This document shows positions 1 to 13,975 of a stretch of 35,480 nt of DNA, one piece after another; the stretch's first letter is position 1, and every line of letters starts with the position of its first letter. A model generated the notes under the pieces. The model did no database searches. It was given only the letters and a program-made list of their open reading frames with translations, and had not been told where the DNA came from. The position numbers and the translations under genes were made by a program. This stretch comes from Dehalococcoidia bacterium (GTDB lineage Bacteria > Chloroflexota > Dehalococcoidia > Tepidiformales > Tepidiformaceae): positions 1-35,480 of the forward strand of contig JAJEIT010000027.1 in assembly GCA_022827945.1 (NCBI GenBank). Reading direction: 5' to 3'.

Positions 1-378
1 GGGCCCCTGAATGCGGCTGAGGACGCCGGCGGCGAGCCGCTCGGCTGAGGGGTCGGCGGTGATGACGCCCAGGGCCTCCTCGAGCTCGGCCAGTCGAAGG
101 CTGTCGGCGCGCAGGGCGGCGTTCTGGTTGCGCAGGGTCTCGTTCTCACTGAGGAGGCGGCGGTTCTCCTCCTGCAGCCGGTCGACGTCGCCAACGTCGC
201 TGAAGAAGGTCGCGACGGGACTGAAGACGGAAGAGGTCCCTTCTTCGAGGGGGCCGGTGGCGCGCAGGAAGACATCCTGGACGGGATCGAGAAGCCCGGC
301 GCGCCCCACGACCGCGAGCAGAACGGCGAGGGCGACCATGGCCCCGACCCAGTAGCTGTACCGACTGAAGATCAGCAT
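1..378 (-). CDS. mreC: Rod shape-determining protein MreC (N-terminal part, cut by window edge)
   Basis: MreC is a bitopic inner-membrane protein that links cytoplasmic MreB filaments to the periplasmic cell-wall elongation machinery. The visible 126 residues start at ATG (378) and show a short cytoplasmic N-terminus, one hydrophobic segment (about residues 11-25) and then a heptad-like charged helix (about 66-105, with LQEENRRLLSENETL), the usual MreC coiled coil. The beta-sandwich domain lies beyond the left edge. The gene begins 19 bp after the mreB stop on the same strand, the standard mreB-mreC order. The reading frame is open to base 1. The call rests on topology plus neighbour; the visible part alone would be weaker evidence. 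Confidence 0.9.
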   Translation of the reverse strand, partial: MLIFSRYSYWVGAMVALAVLLAVVGRAGLLDPVQDVFLRATGPLEEGTSSVFSPVATFFSDVGDVDRLQEENRRLLSENETLRNQNAALRADSLRLAELEEALGVITADPSAERLAAGVLSRIQGP

Positions 379-397
379 GCGGCGACCGTTTCGAGGC

Positions 398-1459
398 TTA
401 CCGCCGCGCCCTTCCCGAGTCGAACTGCTCCTCCACGGTGCTGCTCGCTTCGATCTCGTCGAATATCGCGCCGGCGCCGCGGACCACGCAGAGCAGGGGA
501 TCCTCGGAGACGTAGACAGGGAAGCGGGTCTCCTGGCTGATACGGCGGTCGAGGCCCCGGAGCAAGGCGCCGCCGCCGGCGAGGGCGATGCCGTGCGCCA
601 TCAGGTCGCTCACGAGCTCGGGAGGTGTGACCTCAATGGAGGAGCGGACGGCTTCGACGATCTGGCCGACGGAGCCGGCGAGGGCATCGCGCAGCTCGAT
701 CGTGCTGACGTCGACGGCCTTGGGAAGGCCGGTCGCCTGGTCGCGGCCGCGCAGCGTCACGGACTCCTCGGTATCGAGGGGCGCGGCGGAGCCCGCGAGC
801 TTCTTCACCTCCTCGGCAGTGCGCTCTCCGATGAGGAGGTTATGCACCTGGCGGGCGTAGGCGACGATGCTGCGGTCCATCTCGTCGCCGGCGACGCGGA
901 TGGAGCGGCTGACGACCATCCCGCCGAGGGAGATGACGGCGACCTCGGTGGTGCCGCCACCGATGTCGACGACCATGCACCCGGACGCCTCCATGACGGG
1001 GAGGCCGGAGCCGATGGCGGCGGCCAGGGGCTCCTCGATCAGGAAGCAGGAGCGGGCGCCGGCGCTGAGAGCGGCGTCGTGGACAGCGCGCTTCTCGACC
1101 TCCGTGACGCCGCTGGGGATGCCGATGACGACACGGGGCTGGGCAAGGAAGGAACGGTCCTGCACGGCGCGGATGAAGTAGCTGAGCATCCGTTCCGTGA
1201 CCTCGAAGTCGGAGATGACGCCGTCTCGCAGGGGGCGGACGGCGACGATGTTGGCCGGGGTGCGGCCGACCATGCGCTGCGCATCCTCGCCGATGGCGAG
1301 GATGCGCTTGGAGGTGCGGTCGATGGCCACGATCGAAGGCTCGATGATGACGATGCCCCGTCCGCGGACCATGACGAGCGTGTTCGCCGTCCCCAGGTCG
1401 ATGGCGATGTCGTGGGACAGGAAACCGAAGAGGCGCGAGAAAGGGCCGAGGATTGCCAA
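398..1459 (-). CDS. mreB: Rod shape-determining protein MreB (actin-like)
   Basis: MreB is an actin-family ATPase forming membrane-associated filaments that direct lateral wall synthesis. The 353-residue product has the expected length. Visible signatures are phosphate-1 motif DIAIDLGTANTLV (about residues 17-29), IGIPSGVTEVEKRAV, the phosphate-2 motif VVDIGGGTTEVAVI, and the adenosine motif GIALAGGGALLRGLD near residue 294. The start is a TTG at 1459; no ATG or GTG fits as well ahead of the conserved HDIAIDLG. A -10-like TATACT lies about 57 bp upstream. mreC follows directly. The Arg-rich tail after residue 340 is not conserved in the family. Confidence 0.97.
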   Translation of the reverse strand: MAILGPFSRLFGFLSHDIAIDLGTANTLVMVRGRGIVIIEPSIVAIDRTSKRILAIGEDAQRMVGRTPANIVAVRPLRDGVISDFEVTERMLSYFIRAVQDRSFLAQPRVVIGIPSGVTEVEKRAVHDAALSAGARSCFLIEEPLAAAIGSGLPVMEASGCMVVDIGGGTTEVAVISLGGMVVSRSIRVAGDEMDRSIVAYARQVHNLLIGERTAEEVKKLAGSAAPLDTEESVTLRGRDQATGLPKAVDVSTIELRDALAGSVGQIVEAVRSSIEVTPPELVSDLMAHGIALAGGGALLRGLDRRISQETRFPVYVSEDPLLCVVRGAGAIFDEIEASSTVEEQFDSGRARR

Positions 1460-1515
1460 AGGGACCGGTCCTGTCGCAGGGCAAGCCTGCGTTCGCGAGT
1501 TAAGTGCCTGGGGTC

Positions 1516-1521
1516 AGTATA
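1516..1521 (-). promoter_or_regulatory. -10-like box upstream of mreB
   Basis: On the minus strand this hexamer reads TATACT, five of six bases to the sigma-70 consensus TATAAT, in the 98-bp gap between the methyltransferase stop and the mreB start. No convincing -35 box is seen at the usual distance. It would give a leader of about 50 nt. Confidence 0.4.
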
Positions 1522-1557
1522 GGGCAGCCGGTCCAGCGCACCGGTGGGGCCTGAGTG

Positions 1558-2370
1558 TCAGGAGACGGTGGCCAGACCCTCGACGTGGACGAAGAGAAAG
1601 AGCGCCTCTTCGTGGCGGGCCCAGGAGCGCCAGCCGGCGGCGATCCGCTCAAGGTCGTCGCGGGTGGCGAGGCCGTAGGCGAGCGCCTGCTCGGCGAGGG
1701 CGGAGGTGGTCACGCGCTCGGCCCAGGAATCGCCCCAGTTCAGCACCTCCGCGGGGTCTCGCATCATGGCCACGGTGGTGCTGACCTCGACCCGGTCGAG
1801 GCCGGCGCGGGCAAACCAGGAGGGGATGCGGCGGCCCGCGTTGGCGTCGGCGCCGTTGCGGCGCACGACCTCGGTGTAGAGGGCGCGCCACTCCTCGATG
1901 CCCTCGGTGCGGGGGTGGCAGATCATGGTCTGGTAGTCGGAGTCGCGAGCGGCGACGAAACCGCCCGGGCGCACGACGCGGCGCATCTCGCGGAGGGCGG
2001 CCGCGGGGTCCGCGAGGTGCTGCATGAGCTGGTGGGCGTAGGCGACGTCGAACGAAGCGTCCTCGTACGGGAGGGCGTAGACGCTGCCCTCCTCGTAGCT
2101 GAGGTTGGGGGTATCGCCTGTGAGCTCCCGCGCCGTTTCGAGGACGGAGGGCTCGGCATCGATGCCTACGACCTCGCCGGGCTCGACGTACTTCACGAGG
2201 CCGGCGGTGATCGAGCCGGGGCCGCAGCCCACGTCGAGCAGGCGCATCCCCGGCTGCAGCCGCGGGATGAGGAAGGCGGCGGCCTCCTCGGCGGTGCGGC
2301 GGCTGTGCTGGGACACGACGGAGGCGTGGTGGCCGTGCGTGTAGGTGTCCCTGGGCCCGGGGTCGCTCAT
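1558..2370 (-). CDS. Class I SAM-dependent methyltransferase (UbiE/Methyltransf_11 type)
   Basis: The predicted 270-residue protein is a Rossmann-fold methyltransferase. It shows motif I LLDVGCGPGSITAGL, an acidic residue at the end of strand 2 (VVGIDAEPSV), motif II YEDASFDVAYAHQLMQHLAD and the post-motif RVVRPGGFVAARD. The substrate cannot be told; small-molecule or quinone-type methylation is typical of this subgroup. The open frame extends upstream to 2451, but the first 27 residues would be low-complexity and overlap ligA. The ATG at 2370 (MSDPGPRDTYTHGHH) was chosen because conserved-looking sequence begins there. It follows the ligA stop by 34 bp on the same strand and may be co-transcribed. 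Confidence 0.85.
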   Translation of the reverse strand: MSDPGPRDTYTHGHHASVVSQHSRRTAEEAAAFLIPRLQPGMRLLDVGCGPGSITAGLVKYVEPGEVVGIDAEPSVLETARELTGDTPNLSYEEGSVYALPYEDASFDVAYAHQLMQHLADPAAALREMRRVVRPGGFVAARDSDYQTMICHPRTEGIEEWRALYTEVVRRNGADANAGRRIPSWFARAGLDRVEVSTTVAMMRDPAEVLNWGDSWAERVTTSALAEQALAYGLATRDDLERIAAGWRSWARHEEALFLFVHVEGLATVS

Positions 2371-2404
2371 GGTCGCGCCATTGTGGACGGTCGGGGGCTT
2401 GGGG

Positions 2405-4801
<2,397 letters not shown>

Positions 4802-4803
4802 TC

Positions 4804-5436
4804 ATGGGCGCCAACCCCTTCCTGGTCGTGGTCGACTACGACGCCGGCAACCTGCGCAGCGTCGAGCGGGCGCTCGCGCACGTCGGGGTTGACGCAACGA
4901 TCACGGCCGACTGGGCAGACCTCGCGCGCGCGGACGGCGTCATCCTCCCCGGCGTCGGGGCGGCCTCGGACACGATGGCGAAGCTAGGGGAGCGCGGCCT
5001 GACGGAGCCGCTGCGCGAGTACGTCGCCTCCGGGAAGCCGTTCCTGGGCGTCTGCATGGGGCTGCAGGCGCTGCTCGACCACTCGGATGAGGGGGGCGGG
5101 CAGGAGTGCCTGGGTTTGCTGCCGGGGAACGTTCGCCACTTCGGCTTCGACCACCTGAAGGTACCGCACATGGGCTGGAACCAGGTGACGTGGCTGCGCG
5201 AGCACCGCATCGCCTCGGGCATCGCGAGCGGGTCGTACTTCTACTTCGTGCACAGCTTCTACCCGGATCCAGCCGACCCCGACCTGGCGCTGGGCGAGAC
5301 GACGTACGGGCTGACATTCCCGAGCGTGCTCGCGAGGGAGAACATGGTGGCAACGCAGTTCCACCCCGAGAAGAGCGGCGAGGCAGGTCTGGCGATCTAC
5401 GCGAACTTCGCCGAGTGGGTGCGCGAGGCGGCGTGA
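4804..5436 (+). CDS. hisH: Imidazole glycerol phosphate synthase, glutaminase subunit HisH
   Basis: HisH hydrolyses glutamine and channels ammonia to HisF for formation of imidazole-glycerol phosphate and AICAR. The 210-residue class I glutamine amidotransferase shows DYDAGNLRSV (residues 11-20), the oxyanion-strand GVILPGVGAA, nucleophile Cys84 in FLGVCMGLQAL, and the His187/Glu189 pair in TQFHPEKSG. Length is normal. It starts at ATG 4804 and its TGA overlaps the hisA GTG, so translational coupling is likely. HisF is encoded two genes downstream. Confidence 0.97.
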   Translation: MGANPFLVVVDYDAGNLRSVERALAHVGVDATITADWADLARADGVILPGVGAASDTMAKLGERGLTEPLREYVASGKPFLGVCMGLQALLDHSDEGGGQECLGLLPGNVRHFGFDHLKVPHMGWNQVTWLREHRIASGIASGSYFYFVHSFYPDPADPDLALGETTYGLTFPSVLARENMVATQFHPEKSGEAGLAIYANFAEWVREAA

Positions 5437-6158
5437 GCTTCGAGGTGATCCCCGCCATCGATATCCGCGGGGGGCGCTGCGTGCGCCTGCTGCAGGGCGA
5501 CTACGACCAGGAGACGGCCTACGCCGATGACCCTGCCCAGGTCGCGCGCGACTGGGAGGCGCAGGGCGCCCAACGGCTGCACGTCGTCGACCTGGACGGC
5601 GCCCGCGAGGGGCGCCCGGTGAACCGGGCGGAGGTGGCGGCGATCTGTGAGGCGGTCGCGATTCCGGTCGAGGTGTCGGGAGGGCTGCGCACGATCGAGG
5701 ACATCGACGGCGCGGTGGAGCGGGGGGCGAAGCGCATCCAACTCGGGAGCGCCGCCGTTCGCAACCCGGAACTCGTAAACCAGGTGGCCGAGCGCTTCCC
5801 CGGGATGCTCGTGGTCGCAGTCGACACGCGCGCGGGAGAGGCGCTGACGGAAGGGTGGCGCGAGGGGTCGGGGGCGGACGCGCTCACGCTCGCGCGGGAG
5901 ATGGTGGAGCGGGGCGCGCCCCGCATCATGGTCACGGACATCGCCCGCGACGGGGCGCTCGAGGGCCCGAACACGGAGCTGGCGGCGGCGTTCGCGGCAG
6001 CGCTGCCCGTGCCGGTGGTGGCCTCGGGCGGAGTCACGACCACGGACGACCTGCGGGTACTGGCGGAGACAGGCTGCGAAGGCGCGATCGTGGGGAAGGC
6101 GCTCTACGAAGGGCGCTTCACGCTGACAGAGGCGCTGGAGGCGGTGGCGGCGTGCTGA
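5433..6158 (+). CDS. hisA: ProFAR isomerase HisA
   Basis: HisA is the (beta-alpha)8-barrel isomerase converting ProFAR to PRFAR in histidine synthesis. The 241-residue protein starts at a GTG whose last two bases are part of the hisH TGA (GTGA overlap). Evidence: [15 protein letters not shown] with catalytic Asp10, VVDLDGA, the phosphate loop VSGGLRT (81-87), catalytic Asp131 in [24 protein letters not shown] and the second phosphate site VVASGGVTT. PriA-type bifunctional enzymes (HisA/TrpF) share the fold, but nothing here specifically argues for that. Its end overlaps the start of hisF by 7 bp. Confidence 0.95.
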   Translation: MSFEVIPAIDIRGGRCVRLLQGDYDQETAYADDPAQVARDWEAQGAQRLHVVDLDGAREGRPVNRAEVAAICEAVAIPVEVSGGLRTIEDIDGAVERGAKRIQLGSAAVRNPELVNQVAERFPGMLVVAVDTRAGEALTEGWREGSGADALTLAREMVERGAPRIMVTDIARDGALEGPNTELAAAFAAALPVPVVASGGVTTTDDLRVLAETGCEGAIVGKALYEGRFTLTEALEAVAAC

Positions 6159-6922
6159 CCAAGCGCATCATCCCCTGCTTCGACGTCGACCAGGGGCGGG
6201 TTGTGAAAGGCGTCTCCTTTATCGAGCTTCGCGACGCCGGCGACCCGGTCGAGCTGGCGAAGCTGTACGACGCCGAGGGAGCGGACGAGCTCGTGTTCCT
6301 CGACATCACCGCCTCCTCGGACAACCGGGCGACGGTCTACGACATGGTGTCGGCGACGGCCGACCAGGTGTTCATCCCCTTCACCGTGGGCGGGGGCATC
6401 CGCACGACCTCCGACATGAAGACGATGCTGGAGCTGGGGGCGGACAAGGTCAGCATCAACACGGCGGCGGTAAACAACCCGGACCTCGTGAACGAGGGCG
6501 CCTACCGCTTCGGCAGCCAGTGCATCGTGGTGGCGATCGACGCGAAGGGGGTGGGCGAGGGCTGGGAGGTCTACACGCACGGGGGTCGCACGCCCACGGG
6601 CATCGACGCGATCGCATGGGCGCGGGAGGTTGTGGAGCGGGGCGCGGGCGAGCTGCTCGTGACGAGCATGGACACCGACGGCCACCAGAGCGGCTACGAC
6701 ATCCCCATGCTGCGCGCGATGAGCGAGGCCGTGAACGTGCCCGTCATCGCTTCCGGGGGAGCCGGCGGTCCCGGCCACATGGCGGAGGCGCTGACCGAGG
6801 GCAAGGCGGACGCGGTGCTGGCGGCGAGCATCTTCCACTTCGGGACGTACTCCATCCGCGAGGTGAAGGAGGCGCTCTCCGAGCAGGGGATCGCGATGCG
6901 TCCGGTCGCCGACCGCGACTGA
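6152..6922 (+). CDS. hisF: Imidazole glycerol phosphate synthase, cyclase subunit HisF
   Basis: HisF is the barrel subunit that uses ammonia from HisH to cleave PRFAR. The 256-residue product starts with GTG at 6152 inside the hisA end (7-bp overlap). Catalytic Asp11 lies in [16 protein letters not shown] and Asp130 in IVVAIDAKG; phosphate loops are VGGGIRT (79-85) and ASGGAGG. TSMDTDG and the internal half-barrel symmetry are also typical. No defects are seen. Confidence 0.97.
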   Translation: MLTKRIIPCFDVDQGRVVKGVSFIELRDAGDPVELAKLYDAEGADELVFLDITASSDNRATVYDMVSATADQVFIPFTVGGGIRTTSDMKTMLELGADKVSINTAAVNNPDLVNEGAYRFGSQCIVVAIDAKGVGEGWEVYTHGGRTPTGIDAIAWAREVVERGAGELLVTSMDTDGHQSGYDIPMLRAMSEAVNVPVIASGGAGGPGHMAEALTEGKADAVLAASIFHFGTYSIREVKEALSEQGIAMRPVADRD

Positions 6923-6981
6923 GCGCAGCGCCTCCCTCCGGTATCCTCGAAGCATCGAACACGCCGTTCCGGAGCGCGCCC

Positions 6982-7308
6982 ATGCCCCTCACCTTCGACG
7001 ACCACGACCGCATTCCCGCCATCGTCCAGGACGCCGAGACGAACCAGGTCCTGATGCTGGGCTGGATGAATCGCGAGTCGCTGGACCGCACCTTCGCGAC
7101 GGGGCACGTGACGTTCTGGAGCCGGAGCCGGGACGAGCTCTGGGAGAAGGGCGCGACGAGCGGGAACTTTCTCAACTTCGTCAGCCTGCACAAGAACTGC
7201 GAGGACAACTCGCTGCTCGTGATGGCGCGCCCCGAGGGGCCGACCTGCCACACGAACAACGTCACCTGCTACTACCGCGAGGTCGACCGCGAGCACGACT
7301 TGCCATGA
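6982..7308 (+). CDS. hisI: Phosphoribosyl-AMP cyclohydrolase HisI (variant metal motif)
   Basis: HisI opens the adenine ring of PR-AMP, two steps before HisH/F. The 108-residue protein carries QVLMLGWMN, TFWSRSRDELWEKG, TSGN and the zinc residues Cys89 and Cys96 in CHTNNVTCYYR. No HisE domain is fused, so PR-ATP pyrophosphohydrolase must be elsewhere. Oddity: the usual Asp-Cys-Asp-x-Asp magnesium motif reads Asn72-Cys-Glu74-Asp-Asn76. I believe related variants occur in some other bacteria, but cannot confirm it here. It starts at ATG 6982, 59 bp after hisF, with GGAG about 8 bases upstream. Its TGA overlaps the next ATG. Confidence 0.92.
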   Translation: MPLTFDDHDRIPAIVQDAETNQVLMLGWMNRESLDRTFATGHVTFWSRSRDELWEKGATSGNFLNFVSLHKNCEDNSLLVMARPEGPTCHTNNVTCYYREVDREHDLP

Positions 7309-8050
7309 GCGACGCCTGGTCTCCAGGCAAACCGGACTACACGGCGCTCGACCTGCCGGCGCCGCCCCCCGACCGCCCCTACGTCATCGCCAACACGGTG
7401 ATGTCTGCGGACGGGAAGAGCGTGATCGAAGGCACGGAGCAGGGCATCGGGTCGGCGGTGGACCAGCGCCTCATGCGCGAGCTGCGGGTGAACGCGGACG
7501 TGGTCCTGAACGGGGCGGGAACGCTGCGCGCCAGCGGCACCTCTTCGCGGCTGGCGGACGAGGCGCTGGAGGCCATCCGCATCGAGCGGGGCAAGCCGCC
7601 GACGCCGATCGCGGCGGTCCTGAGTCGCGGGGGTGACCTGCCCCTCGAGCGACCGTTCTTCACGGCGCGGGACTTTCCCGCAGTTGTGTACCTGTCCGAG
7701 GCCACGCCGGAGGAACGGCGGGCTGCGATCGGGGGCACGGGTCGCCCCGTCGTAGCGCTCCCCGAGGGGCACGAGTTTGAGGAGATGCTGCGCCACATGC
7801 GTCACGAGCTCGACGCCGAAGTCCTGCTGGTCGAGGGCGGGCCGACGGTCTACGCGGGGCTGTACGCACTCGACGCCATCGACGAGGCGTTCGTGACGCT
7901 GGGGCCGGTGGTGGTGGGCGGAATCGACACACTGACGGCGGTCGCGGGCGAGCGCGCCTTCACGCGGGACGAGGCCAAGCGGCTGGCGCTCGTTTCGGCA
8001 CACGCCAATCCGGAGACGGACGAGGTCTACCTGCGGTACCGGGTGCGACG

Positions 8051-8054
<4 letters not shown>
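7305..8054 (+). CDS. RibD C-terminal-domain (DHFR-like) reductase
   Basis: The 249-residue protein resembles the reductase half of RibD, which reduces the ribose of a pyrimidine intermediate of riboflavin synthesis with NADPH. Visible signatures are [11 protein letters not shown] (residues 28-38), [13 protein letters not shown], and the cofactor-binding [14 protein letters not shown]. No deaminase domain is present. It overlaps hisI by 4 bp (ATGA), so it is coupled to the his operon rather than to riboflavin genes. It may act in riboflavin synthesis or on another phosphoribosyl compound; the substrate is undetermined. Its TAG shares the four-base CTAG with the TAG of convergent uvrA. Confidence 0.8.
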
Positions 8055-11008
<2,954 letters not shown>

Positions 11009-11017
11009 GCACCTTCG

Positions 11018-11023
11018 ATTCTA
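11018..11023 (-). promoter_or_regulatory. Extended -10-like box for uvrA
   Basis: The minus strand reads TGCTAGAAT, an extended -10 form, nine bases before the uvrA ATG. GGTG between them is only a weak Shine-Dalgarno. No LexA-type operator was recognised around it. Confidence 0.5.
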
Positions 11024-11054
11024 GCAGCGGCCACCCAACGGATCGCCGCCGTGG

Positions 11055-12434
11055 CTACTGTGTCTGGGTCAGGTCCACCTCGTACGCCTGGAGGACGGCA
11101 ATCTGGCCGCCCTGGAACTGGAAGACGGCGTAGGAGCCGGTCGTCGGATCGCCGTTCGGGGTGAAATTGATGGGGCCGCTGACGCCGAAGTAGTCGATGT
11201 CCTCCCCTGCATCGATGAGTGCGACGCACTCCCCGTAGGAGTAGCACTCCGTGCCATCGTGCGTGAGACCCGCGATGGCCTCCATGACCGCGTCGCCATC
11301 CGTGCCGCCGGCGATCTCGGCCGCGAGGGCGAGGAGGACGACGCAGTCGTAGGACTGCGCAGCGAAGTTGACGTTGCCGTCCGTGACATCGGAGATGCGC
11401 GTGTTGAATGCGTCGCTGCCGGCGACGCCGATGAACTTCATGCCGTCGAGGACGGTTGGGTCGTTGGGGTCGATGAGCTGCCAGAGGAACGGGTGGAAGA
11501 GGGCGTCGCCGCCGTACTGGATCTCAGGACCGTAGCCGGCCTCGATGAGCCCGTGGACGATGCTGGTGCCGTCGAAGAAGAAGCCGATGTTGATGATCGC
11601 GTCTGGTCCGTAGGCGGCGACTGCAGCGACCTGGGAGTCGAACGTGGTGGAGCCCGGGTCGTAGAGGATGACCTCCGCTTCCGCGCCGATCTGGCCGAGT
11701 ATCTGGGCGACGAGGCCGCTGATCGCGGTGCCGTAGTCGTCGGCGCGACCGACGATCGCGACGCGCGTGCCGCCGTCCTCGGCGACCACCTGGGCGATGA
11801 TCGGAGCGACGGCGTGGGCGGGCGGCACGGTGCGGAAGAAGTAGGCGGCGTTCTCCTGCGTGCTGAGGGCAGGGGACTGGGCGGAAGGGGTGCACTGCGG
11901 CACCCGCTCGTCGAAGAGGGCCTGGATCACTGCCTGCGTGACTGCGGAGGTGGCGGGGCCGACGATGACCTCGGCGCCCTCGCCCAGCAGCCGCGCCGCC
12001 GCCTCGCGTCCGGTGGCGGGGTTGGTGGCGGTATCGGCGGTGGTGGTGGTGACGTTGCCCCCAGAGGCGTTGATGTCGTCCACGGCGAGCTTCATCGCCT
12101 CGATGGCGGGGGCGGCGAGGGGCCCGACGGCGCCCGTCTCGGGGATCAGCAGCCCGATGTGGAGGGCGACCCGCTCGGGGGCGGCCTCCGTGGGGGGTGG
12201 CGCCGCCTCTGTCGCGGCCTCCGTCGGCTCGGGCGTTGCGGAGGGCTCGGTGGAGGTGGGTTCCGCCGGCTCGGTTGTCGCGGTGGGCGGGGGCTCCGTG
12301 GGGTCGGGGGCTTCCGTCGCCTCCGGAGTGCGGACCGGCGGAGCATCGTCGTCATCGCCACAGGCTGCGACGAGCAGCGTTCCGAGGACGGCAAGGGGAA
12401 TCAGAAGCGCGAAGAATTGCCAGCGATGCTGCAT
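11055..12434 (-). CDS. Branched-chain amino acid-type ABC substrate-binding lipoprotein
   Basis: A 459-residue periplasmic-binding-type protein of the Peripla_BP_6/LivJ family. It has a lipoprotein signal with lipobox LVAAC (Cys25), then a Pro/Thr/Glu-rich linker (about 32-85), then the receptor domain beginning HIGLLIPETGAVGPLAAPAIEAMKLAV and continuing through VIVGPATSAVTQAVI and VAIVGRADDYG. The final part contains the FTPNGDPTTGSYAVFQFQGG type end of such receptors. Ligands of the family include branched-chain amino acids, amides and aromatic acids. No permease or ATPase genes adjoin it, so its transporter is elsewhere or it has a sensory role. The neighbouring uvrA is 46 bp downstream and unrelated. 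Confidence 0.88.
   Translation of the reverse strand: MQHRWQFFALLIPLAVLGTLLVAACGDDDDAPPVRTPEATEAPDPTEPPPTATTEPAEPTSTEPSATPEPTEAATEAAPPPTEAAPERVALHIGLLIPETGAVGPLAAPAIEAMKLAVDDINASGGNVTTTTADTATNPATGREAAARLLGEGAEVIVGPATSAVTQAVIQALFDERVPQCTPSAQSPALSTQENAAYFFRTVPPAHAVAPIIAQVVAEDGGTRVAIVGRADDYGTAISGLVAQILGQIGAEAEVILYDPGSTTFDSQVAAVAAYGPDAIINIGFFFDGTSIVHGLIEAGYGPEIQYGGDALFHPFLWQLIDPNDPTVLDGMKFIGVAGSDAFNTRISDVTDGNVNFAAQSYDCVVLLALAAEIAGGTDGDAVMEAIAGLTHDGTECYSYGECVALIDAGEDIDYFGVSGPINFTPNGDPTTGSYAVFQFQGGQIAVLQAYEVDLTQTQ
12180..12341 (-). repeat. Low-complexity Pro/Thr/Glu linker in the binding lipoprotein
   Basis: Encodes residues about 32-85, dominated by irregular EPT, ATE and PTEP units between the acylated cysteine and the ligand-binding domain. 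It would act as a flexible tether from the membrane to the receptor domain. Confidence 0.8.
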
Positions 12435-12502
12435 GAGACGGTACCCCTGTCTGGAGAGCCCAGTCTGTCACCGGCGAAGGTGCGCCAGCGGTGACTCGGC
12501 TT

Positions 12503-12516
12503 ACCTCTCGTGAGGT
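12503..12516. promoter_or_regulatory. Short inverted repeat between divergent genes
   Basis: ACCTC-TCGT-GAGGT is a perfect 5-bp inverted repeat in the 139-bp gap between the binding lipoprotein and the MFS gene. It could be a small operator or chance; the rest of the gap shows no other clear element apart from a TATCTT box (12560-12565) eight bases before the MFS start. Confidence 0.25.
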
Positions 12517-12573
12517 CTCCGCCCAGAACCCGTCCCCGGCGGCAAGGGCGGTCAGCGCTTATCTTGTGGAGCC

Positions 12574-13923
12574 GTGCCCCCGTTGCTCACGCCTGTTCGA
12601 GAACAGTTCGATTCTCTTCGCGAACGAGTCTTCCATGGCTGGTGGATGGTCGCCGGCGGCTTCCTGATCCAGACCACGCTCGGCCTGTTCATGTTCCACG
12701 CCTTTGGCTTTTATGTAGAGCGCCTGGAGGAAGAGTTCAAGTGGAGCAAGACGACCTTCTCGCTCGCGTTTGCGATGACGCGCATCGAGAGCGGGGTGCT
12801 GGGACCGATCCAGGGATGGGCGATCGACCGCTTCGGCCCACGGATCATGATCCGCATCGGCATCGCGACCACGGCCCTCGGGTTCGTGCTCTTCAGCTTC
12901 GTCGACTCGGTCACGACGTTCTTCCTGACGTATTTCCTGATCGCCGTCGGGGCGAGCATGGCCGGCTTCGTGACGCTTGTCGTGGCGGTCGTCAACTGGT
13001 TCGAGCGAAAGCGGTCGATGGCGCTGGGGTTGATGTCAGCGGGCTTCTCGGTGGGAGGCTTGCTCGTCTTCCTGGTCGTGCTCGCCATGGACGAGTTCGG
13101 CTGGCGGGCGACTTCCCTGGTGGCGGGAGTCGTCATCTTCATCGTGGGTCAGATCGTCGCGAGTTTCATCCACCACCGGCCCGAGGATCTGGGCGAAACG
13201 ATCGACGGCGAACCGGTCCCGGAGGCGCCCGCGAGGCCGGCGCCGGGGAGCGGCCCGGTGGTGATCCCGGCCAACGAGGACTTTACGACGGGCGAGGCGT
13301 TGCGCAGTCCGAGCTTCTGGTTCATCTCGATCGGACACGGCGCAGCCGTTCTCATCATCGGGGCCTTCATGGTCCATCTCGTGCTGCACCTCGAGAACCT
13401 GGGGTACTCGGCCTTCATCTCGAGCCTGATCGTGCTCCTGATGACGGCCTTCCAACTGGTGGGGCAGATCGGGGGCGGCTATCTCGGGGACCGGCTGAAC
13501 AAGCGGGTGATGCTGGCAGGCTGCATGGTCGGGCACGTGGTCGCGCTGCTGCTGGTCACCTATTCGGCCGGGTTCTGGATGATTGTGCTGTTCGCCATGA
13601 TCAACGGGATCGCGTGGGGGACCCGCGGACCGATGCAGCAGGCGCTGCGCGCGGATTATTTCGGGCGCCGGGACTTCGGGAAGATCATGGGCTTCTCGTC
13701 GCTGATCGTGATGTTCGGGATGATGTCGGGGCCGATCATCGCGGGAGCGATGGCGGACGCGTTCGGCGACTACGAGCGCGGCTTCACCGTGTTGGCCATC
13801 ATCGCAGGCATCGGGACCATCTTCTTCGCGATGGCTGGGCCGCCCAGCCATCCAACCGGCCCTATCTGGTACCGGCGATGGTCCCTTGTGCGGCGCCTGA
13901 CCTTCCAGGAGCGACTGGCGTAA
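12574..13923 (+). CDS. MFS transporter (oxalate/formate antiporter or monocarboxylate-like)
   Basis: A 449-residue major facilitator with about twelve hydrophobic segments in two six-helix halves. The loop 2-3 motif appears as GWAIDRFGPRIMIRIG (about residues 85-100) and its second-half counterpart as GGYLGDRLNKRVMLAG. The long central loop (about 203-240) is Pro-rich and ends with GEALRSPSFWFISIG, as in the OFA/MCT-like families. Substrate is probably an organic anion but cannot be fixed. The start is GTG 12574; a TTG twelve bases on is an alternative because the GTGGAG ribosome site is only two bases from the GTG. Confidence 0.88.
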   Translation: MPPLLTPVREQFDSLRERVFHGWWMVAGGFLIQTTLGLFMFHAFGFYVERLEEEFKWSKTTFSLAFAMTRIESGVLGPIQGWAIDRFGPRIMIRIGIATTALGFVLFSFVDSVTTFFLTYFLIAVGASMAGFVTLVVAVVNWFERKRSMALGLMSAGFSVGGLLVFLVVLAMDEFGWRATSLVAGVVIFIVGQIVASFIHHRPEDLGETIDGEPVPEAPARPAPGSGPVVIPANEDFTTGEALRSPSFWFISIGHGAAVLIIGAFMVHLVLHLENLGYSAFISSLIVLLMTAFQLVGQIGGGYLGDRLNKRVMLAGCMVGHVVALLLVTYSAGFWMIVLFAMINGIAWGTRGPMQQALRADYFGRRDFGKIMGFSSLIVMFGMMSGPIIAGAMADAFGDYERGFTVLAIIAGIGTIFFAMAGPPSHPTGPIWYRRWSLVRRLTFQERLA

Positions 13924-13940
13924 CTTCCGCGGGCGGGCGC

Positions 13941-13946
13941 TAGAAT
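13941..13946 (+). promoter_or_regulatory. -10-like box for the SnoaL/exonuclease pair
   Basis: TAGAAT lies 18 bases after the MFS stop and 29 before the next ATG (13976), which has a good GGGAGG ribosome site (13964-13969) six bases upstream. No clear -35 is seen. Confidence 0.4.
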
Positions 13947-13975
13947 CACGCCACCCTCGCGGCGGGAGGCGCCCC

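Noticed and set aside
12446..12470. Partial palindromes CTGG/CCAG near the lipoprotein start as an operator
   Set aside because: Arms are only four bases and such short matches are expected by chance in this composition.
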